NCBI GenBank assembly: GCA_037179515.1 | Contig: JAXCGZ010021876.1 | Span: forward strand, 12,501 to 26,592 | Direction: 5' to 3' | DNA from: Halocaridina rubra | Taxonomy: Eukaryota; Arthropoda; Malacostraca; Decapoda; Atyidae | Length of the DNA stretch: 14,092 bases | Shown here: positions 8,816-14,092 of the stretch, piece after piece | How the letters are laid out: each line of letters begins with the position of its first letter | Position numbering within the stretch: position 1 is the stretch's first letter | The notes under the pieces: generated by a model | Seen by the model: the letters and a program-made list of their open reading frames with translations, nothing else | The model's database searches: none | What the model was told of the DNA's origin: nothing | Program-made: the position numbers and the translations under genes

Positions 8816-8960
8816 TGACATGGGCCAAAGGGCTTTATCGCACCTGCTAGCTCAGCGAAATGTGATGGACGGGTGTGAGGGGAGCTGCCATGTGATGACA
8901 TGGAGGAGGTAAACCAGCTGCAGCTGTCGGGCCTTATTGTGGAGTATCCTTGCCGCCTAC

Positions 8961-9018
8961 CTTGTGGGTGACACACGCAGGGTGGTAATCTTGTGGGTGA
9001 CACAAGCATGGTGGTAGA
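8961..9018. repeat. 29-bp direct tandem repeat, two copies
   Basis: The unit begins CTTGTGGGTGACACA and ends GGTGGTA. Copy one starts at 8961 and copy two at 8990, with a few substitutions. It lies in the 3' UTR of the RTE-like LINE. Confidence 0.85.
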
Positions 9019-9112
9019 GATGGAGAAATGTGGCAACCTTTTATTCCCAAGCAGCTAAGAGTAGTTAAGGTATGTATGGATTGTGGTGACTTCAAGTTTC
9101 TTGGCTCGGTCA

Positions 9113-9141
9113 CCCCCACTCCCTTACAAGGGGAAATGGGG
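9113..9141. other. GC-rich hairpin near the 3' end of the RTE-like LINE
   Basis: CCCT-TACA-AGGG forms the inner stem, and outer CCCC and GGGG runs can extend it past small bulges. It is followed by a TGTA-rich tail. A structured 3' end is plausible for recognition by the element's own reverse transcriptase; that role is inference. Confidence 0.55.
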
Positions 9142-9160
9142 CCATGTATATGTATGTGTA

Positions 9161-9249
9161 ATTCAATGTAATCCTAAAGTTTTGTAACAGACTAAGACTT
9201 GGAAGAAAGTACATAAAATTTTTGAATTTAAATTTTGAATCTGAATATA
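9161..9249. other. Short AT-rich spacer
   Basis: No gene is visible. It contains an imperfect A/T palindrome around AATTTAAATT near 9228-9237. Confidence 0.5.
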
Positions 9250-9830
9250 TTCACTAGATCTCTCTCATTCGCTGTCTCTCGAAGTTACACATCTGCTATT
9301 GGGTACCCAAACTTGGGCCTTCTTGTACTGTTACCCATCTTCATCACCTTACATTTTTTTAGTATTGAAATTAATTAGCCACTTTTCTGACCACTCATGC
9401 AGGGCTTCCTGAAGTTATCTACCATTGATTTAGTCTTTCACTTTCTTGACAATCTTTGATTCATCTGCAAACATTAAAATATAAAGGTACAGACTCCGGT
9501 AGGTCATTTACATATACAAGGAACAAGTGGACCTAAAACTGAACCCTGTGGAGCCCCACTATTAATCTTTCTTCAGTCAGACACAGAGTGTCGTATTCTA
9601 ACCCTTTATTCCCTGACTTCTAAGCAAGTCTTTTACCATTCCAAGACATTTCCAGCTATTCTTGCCAAGACTTGAAGCTTCTTAATATGTCTCCCATGTG
9701 GAACCGTATTAAATGCCTTCTGAAAATCTAAAAACATGCAATCTGCCCAGCTCTATCTTTATTGTAAAATCTGGTTTGCTTAATCTTAAAATTCTAATAA
9801 GACATGTTGTCTCACTGACAAAAAGTTGAA
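9250..9830 (-). mobile_element. CR1-like LINE fragment (copy D), reverse transcriptase palm
   Basis: It matches about 10805-11311 of copy C1 at the DNA level and extends about 90 bases further 5' in element orientation, beyond CAATCTG where C1 stops. On the minus strand it encodes ADCMFLDFQKAFNTVPHGR (near 9690-9745), the GSTGFSFRST equivalent of the GVPQGS loop, and MFADESK at about 9454-9474. The active-site box therefore reads FADE (9460-9471) rather than FADD. Several frame breaks occur. The 3' third of the element is missing. D is clearly older than C1 and C2. Confidence 0.85.
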
Positions 9831-9864
9831 GGATTCCAAGTGAAGAGAGATGCATTTTCTTAAT

Positions 9865-10075
9865 AGTTTCTCCACTCAGTTACGGTTCTCTTTCTATGCC
9901 TACATCAACACCGAATATTCTTGGATTTTCGTTACACGTCTTATTATCCCTTCACATCTGACAAGTCACAAAATTCCCCATCTCTATTTCTTTTTATGTT
10001 TTCTTCGTGCCCAGGCCTGATGAGGGTAGATTATCTTTTTTTTTTTTGGCCGGTCCTGGTGTCACATTCATAAAA
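9865..10075 (+). mobile_element. SINE-like or LINE-3'-end repeat, copy 2
   Basis: It shares with 7941-8147 the ordered words TACGGTTCT-TTTCTATGCC, GAATATTCTTGGAT, TTATCCCTTCACATCTGACA, CCCAGGCCTGATGAGGGT and T-run-GGCC-GTCCTGGTGTCA. It ends in a short A-rich tail (10072-10079) instead of the long poly(A) of copy 1. Similarity starts around 9865, so only the distal 200 or so bases are shared. It lies just 5' (in element sense) of copy D and before the first (TG)n array. Confidence 0.75.
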
Positions 10076-10089
10076 AAAATCTTTTGCGG

Positions 10090-10091
<2 letters not shown>

Positions 10092-10129
<38 letters not shown>

Positions 10130-10153
10130 TGTGTTTGTGTGTGTGTGTGTGTG
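10092..10153. repeat. (TG)n array 1, interrupted
   Basis: About 62 bases of TG units with two TTT interruptions near 10127 and 10135. It abuts the 3' end of CR1-like copy C1. Confidence 0.97.
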
Positions 10154-10181
10154 ATTACCTAATTGTGATTACCTAATTGTG
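10153..10181 (-). repeat. Terminal 14-bp direct repeats of C1
   Basis: On the plus strand, GATTACCTAATTGT occurs twice head to tail. In element orientation these are the last bases before the (CA)n tract. Short direct repeats at the 3' end instead of poly(A) are characteristic of CR1-group LINEs. Confidence 0.85.
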
Positions 10182-10241
10182 TTTACGGGAAAAAGCCCAA
10201 AGCTCGTATCTTCCCGTCTCCTCATCGGTTCCATTTTATAC

Positions 10242-11308
10242 TTAGTGATACTTATCATACCTGTCCTTAAAACTATGGATTGAGATAGCATTAACTACCT
10301 CCTCGCTTAGCCAATTTCAATTATCAACTACTCTTACACTGAAAAAGTATTTCCTTACATACTGCAAACAAGTTTTCTTACGAAGCTTCAAACTATGACC
10401 TCTAGTTCTAGAGCCAGCCATATCAAAATATCGATCCCAATCCACTCTATCATAACCATGAAGGAATTTAAAGACTGTCACCATATCCCCCCTCACTCTT
10501 CTAGCTTCGAGTGATGGTAAGTCTAATTCCCTCAGCCTCTCATCATAACTGAGATTGCGTATTTCTGGCACCAGTTTCGTGGCATGTCTTTGAACTTTTT
10601 CAAGCTTAGCTATGCGCTTTTTCAAGTGCGGATTCCAAAAGGGGGCTGCATATTCGAGTTTTGGCCTCACATAGGTTACATAAATATTTCTGAACATTTC
10701 CTTGTCCATGTGCCTGAAGGCTACCCTTACATTTGATAAGAATGCATATGCTGCCCTTACTATATCATTTATATGTATTTCTGGAGACAAATCTGCCAGT
10801 ATGTTTACTCCAAGATCTCTCTCATTTTCTGTTTCCTGAAGTTGCACTCCAGCCACCGAGTAGTCAAGCTTGGGCCTTCTTGCACTTGTACCCATTCTCA
10901 TTACCTTACATTTTGAAGTATTGAATTTCATTAGCCACTTTTCTGACCACTCATGCAGATTATTTAGATCCTCCTGAAGTTCTCTACCATTGTTCTCGTT
11001 TTTTACTTTCTTCACAATCTTTGCATCATCTGCAAACATATTCATGAATGAATTTACAGACTCTGGTAGGTCATTTACATATACAAGAACAAAAGTGGCC
11101 CTAAAACTGAACCCTGTGGAACTCCACTACTAACTCTTCTCCATTCAGACACTGAGTGTCTTACTCTAACCCTCTGTTCCCTTCCTTCTAAGTAAGTTTT
11201 TATCCATTCCAAAACATTTCCACCTATTCTAGCCATTGATTGCAGCTTCCTAATAAGTCTCCCATGTGGAACAGTGTCAAACGCTTTCTGGAAGTCTAGG
11301 AATATGCA
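10242..11308 (-). pseudogene. Reverse transcriptase of CR1-like copy C1
   Basis: Minus-strand landmarks in order are CIFLDFQKAFDTVPHGRLI (first catalytic Asp), SSGVPQGSVLGPLL near 11100-11140, a frameshift in the following LFLVYVND block near 11075-11090, then the open piece from 11045 with MNMFADDAK (FADD at 11025-11036). Next come EWSEKWLMKFNTSKCKVMRM, ENERDLGVNILADLSPEIH, YVRPKLEYAAPFWNPHLKK and TRGHSLKLRKK. A TGA replaces a Trp codon after VVDN at 10317-10319; the frame beyond it is conserved to the natural stop at 10242-10244 (C2 shows WNWLSEEVV here). It has all catalytic Asp residues but at least one frameshift and one stop. The endonuclease and ORF1 are absent through 5' truncation. 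Confidence 0.9.
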
Positions 11309-11309
11309 A

Positions 11310-11311
<2 letters not shown>

Positions 11312-11375
<64 letters not shown>
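11312..11375. repeat. (TG)n array 2
   Basis: About 32 uninterrupted TG units between the 5' truncation point of C1 and the 3' end of C2. Confidence 0.97.
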
Positions 11376-12444
<1,069 letters not shown>

Positions 12445-12456
12445 TACCGGTAACTT

Positions 12457-12590
12457 AGGAAAATTAAAAGATGTTTTAGAGATACTAAGTATTTTCGAGT
12501 ATACATTTCCCTACTCATCTTCAGAAGTATCTGAATAGACAAATACACTCGAAAGTACTAAGGAGCTCTAAAATATCTTTTAATTTTCCT
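12457..12590. repeat. Imperfect inverted repeat (fold-back unit), 48-base arms
   Basis: The left arm 12457-12504 (starting AGGAAAATTAAAAGAT) matches the reverse complement of 12543-12590 at 41 of 48 positions by eye, without gaps. The spacer of 38 bases contains its own perfect mini-hairpin TTCAGA-AGTA-TCTGAA at 12520-12535. So the whole unit could fold into a long hairpin with a structured loop. It could be a MITE-like fold-back element or part of a larger repeat with internal inverted repeats. Neither protein-like reading across it is convincing. Confidence 0.85.
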
Positions 12591-12641
12591 TCGTAGCCAG
12601 AACCATCCACATTTACAATATTCACGTATTTCTCGTAAAAC

Positions 12642-12643
<2 letters not shown>

Positions 12644-12730
<87 letters not shown>
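12644..12730. repeat. (AT)n microsatellite
   Basis: About 43 uninterrupted AT units. Confidence 0.98.
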
Positions 12731-12733
<3 letters not shown>

Positions 12734-12840
12734 AAGCAAATACACACATAAACATACATACATACATGCATGCATCATTGCATACATGCATTTGTATGTA
12801 CATACATACATACATACATACATATACACAGACACACACA
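12731..12840. repeat. ACAT/CATA-rich imperfect simple repeat
   Basis: Irregular CATA, CATG and ACAC units including two perfect CATACATACATA runs. Minus-strand open frames of Met/Cys/Tyr over it are artefacts. Confidence 0.9.
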
Positions 12841-12852
12841 TCCCTGAATTGA

Positions 12853-13060
12853 TTTAATTAGTTTTAACCAATGTCAGTTCACAAAGCATATGATATAGGT
12901 GCTACATACGCCTATCTTTCTATTTAATTAGTTTTAACCAATGTCAGTTCACAAAGCATATGATATTGGTGCTGCATACGCCTATATTTCTATTTAATTA
13001 GTTTCAACCAATGTCAGTTCACAAAGCATATGATATAGGTGCTGCATACGCCTATCTTTC
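12853..13060. repeat. Three-copy 70-bp tandem minisatellite
   Basis: Units begin at 12853, 12923 and 12993 with TTTAATTAGTTT and end with CGCCTAT-TTTC; the third lacks its last two bases. Only about five positions vary between copies (for example GATATAGG versus GATATTGG, and CTACATACG versus CTGCATACG). Each unit has a small TAGGTG...CGCCTA stem possibility with one G-T mismatch. Exact period and low divergence point to recent tandem duplication. Confidence 0.97.
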
Positions 13061-13461
13061 AACGAGACAATATGAGAAAAGAATTTCAGTTTTGCTTCCT
13101 TGTTATCCATAGTTTTTTTTTTATGATTTTAGCTAATATTTTACCATTGCAACGGTGATAATAAATGCAACAAAACCCTTATACAAAGTCAATACAGGTC
13201 ATTATCGTGGAGACGAAGGAAATATATTTTTGAGCTCTACAAGGGCAACTGTCGAGGGCTCATCTTGGTAAGTGTTTCACGAACTACCTAAAATCACACT
13301 GCACACATAGGGATGTGAGTGAGTTCATCCCAAAGCTGCATATTTAAACACAATAGTTATGATATTTTGCTTACTTGCAATGAGAGAGAGGGAGAAAGAG
13401 ATTTAGAAAGAAAGAGAGAAAACCCCAATTCGTAAATTACTGTTAGTGAATATATAATCAA

Positions 13462-13466
<5 letters not shown>
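13061..13466. other. Unassigned sequence without a gene
   Basis: No recognisable coding or RNA gene. There is a T run near 13112-13121 and an imperfect purine-rich GAGAGAGGGAGAAAGAG tract at 13382-13420 that precedes the main (GA)n array. No similarity to the LINEs of this window was seen. Confidence 0.5.

Positions 13467-13552
<86 letters not shown>
13467..13552. repeat. (GA)n microsatellite
   Basis: About 43 uninterrupted GA units. Pure homopurine mirror-repeat tracts of this kind can form triplex (H-DNA). The minus-strand Leu-Ser frame across it is an artefact. Confidence 0.98.
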
Positions 13553-13555
<3 letters not shown>

Positions 13556-14092
13556 TCGCCAAAATCGATTATTTTACCCAATCGCGCGGTGCAACGTAAA
13601 TCATCTCTAAGAGCCTTAGAATAAAACAATGCATAATCGCATATATGCATTATGGTAGGATTGTTACTACAATTTTTGGGACCACTGTCAATAGACTGCT
13701 AAGCTGATTCTAGCGTAATTTGCTTCAATTCCGGGGTGAAGGCCGTTCCGCGTATGAAAATGCTTTTCAAAAGGTTTTTCCCCTCTGACGAACAATAAAA
13801 GTATGTTTTTCACTGCCAAGATTTACTTACCTCAGCATTTGAAAGACTCTTGTTAATATACACAACGTGAGTTCAAGAATTATTTAATGTGAATTCAATT
13901 TACACACATATAACTTTGCATAAAGCCATACATGCGTACGCATATCAGTGTGAATTCTTCAAAAGCATGATTCCTAATATAAACCAAACAGAATTTATAT
14001 TAAAGACAGATGAAAGATCATTAGCAACAGGAAACTACTAGATAAGGTAATGCAGAAACTCAAACACAGATTTCCCAAATTATTTTCACTTC
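13553..14092. other. Unassigned sequence without a gene
   Basis: No gene is recognised. A near-perfect palindrome lies at 13632-13654 (CATAAT, one unpaired C, the self-complementary GCATATATGC, ATTATG). An AATAAA word occurs at 13794-13799, but nothing upstream supports a transcript end. The remainder is ordinary AT-rich sequence. Confidence 0.5.

Larger units (their letters stand above)
8167..9160 (+). mobile_element. RTE-like LINE, right part: C-terminal region and 3' UTR
   Basis: The coding sequence resumes immediately after the insert with VIRCSRSVNVG, then VESFKYLRSHISINGRVDAE (about 8236-8295), VSHKVNEES and LKSVMRNRYLGRNAK. It decays after about 8400 and continues in other frames as SVSRVARVRNEEIRQ, LLSWFGHMKRISEERIAKRV (about 8600-8660) and GVRPRGRP, a WFGH-type C-terminal signature common in several LINE groups. 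The coding part ends near 8815. The 3' UTR has a 29-bp tandem repeat, a GC-rich stem and a TGTA-rich tail (about 9142-9160), where I place the end. Confidence 0.8.
10153..11311 (-). mobile_element. CR1-like LINE copy C1, 5'-truncated, 3' end intact
   Basis: On the minus strand this has a reverse transcriptase from about the first catalytic motif to the natural stop, then a short 3' UTR (10241 down to 10153) ending in two copies of a 14-base unit and a (CA)n tract. The 3' UTR has the same sequence in C2, which fixes the end of the element. The 5' end stops at CAATCTG, next to (TG)n array 2; copy D shows the element should continue. GVPQGSVLGP, FADDAK and the terminal direct repeats are typical of the CR1 group of LINEs. 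About a dozen differences separate it from C2 over some 475 shared bases (eye count). Confidence 0.9.

Noticed and set aside
8593..9119. Minus-strand open frames rich in Ser, Pro and Leu
   Set aside because: Antisense to the C-terminal region and 3' UTR of the RTE-like LINE.
12521..12841. Minus-strand Met/Cys/Tyr/Ile-rich open frames
   Set aside because: Translations of (AT)n and ACAT-rich simple repeats.
12853..13060. CRISPR-like direct repeats
   Set aside because: The 70-bp units are contiguous with no unique spacers and the DNA is of animal type.
13357..13650. Minus-strand Leu-Ser repeat open frame
   Set aside because: Produced by the (GA)n array.

Overview
The window looks like repeat-dense, gene-poor nuclear DNA of an animal, most probably an arthropod and perhaps a decapod crustacean. 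This rests on the AT-rich background, the very high density of long di- and trinucleotide microsatellites, and several decayed non-LTR retrotransposon (LINE) lineages of a kind I associate with crustacean genomes. The organism call is inference. I see no intact host gene, rRNA, tRNA, operon or CRISPR array.

Layout. Bases 1-257 hold a minus-strand scrap of a CR1-like LINE. Bases 656-4480 and 6096-6440 are two halves of one old plus-strand LINE (element A), with a coiled-coil ORF1 remnant, an endonuclease domain and a reverse transcriptase, all broken. A is split by a younger, 5'-truncated, opposite-strand relative (element B, 4481-6095), so the pair is a nested insertion. Bases 6440-7420 carry (ATT)n and (ATG)n arrays alternating with three copies of a related AT-rich unit. 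Bases 7425-9160 hold a second LINE type with an RTE-like style of sequence. It is interrupted at 7876-8166 by a short poly(A)-ended insert, and a second copy of that insert's 3' part lies at 9865-10075.

Bases 9250-9830 (D), 10153-11311 (C1) and 11375-11848 (C2) are three further minus-strand pieces of the CR1-like family of 1-257. C1 and C2 sit between (GT/CA)n arrays. The last array (11847-12442) is about 596 bases without a visible interruption. Bases 12457-12590 form a 48-base-arm inverted repeat, followed by (AT)n, an ACAT-rich tract, a three-copy 70-bp minisatellite (12853-13060) and a (GA)n array (13467-13552). The remaining right-hand sequence has no recognisable gene.

How it works together. 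The only coding logic is that of retrotransposons. ORF1 would bind RNA; ORF2 would nick the target and reverse-transcribe. Every copy here carries stops, frameshifts or lost catalytic residues, so none should be autonomous. The most interesting signal is the repeated junction of CR1-like copies with (CA)n tracts at both their 3' ends and their 5' truncation points. This suggests either microsatellite-directed insertion or microsatellite-mediated rearrangement.
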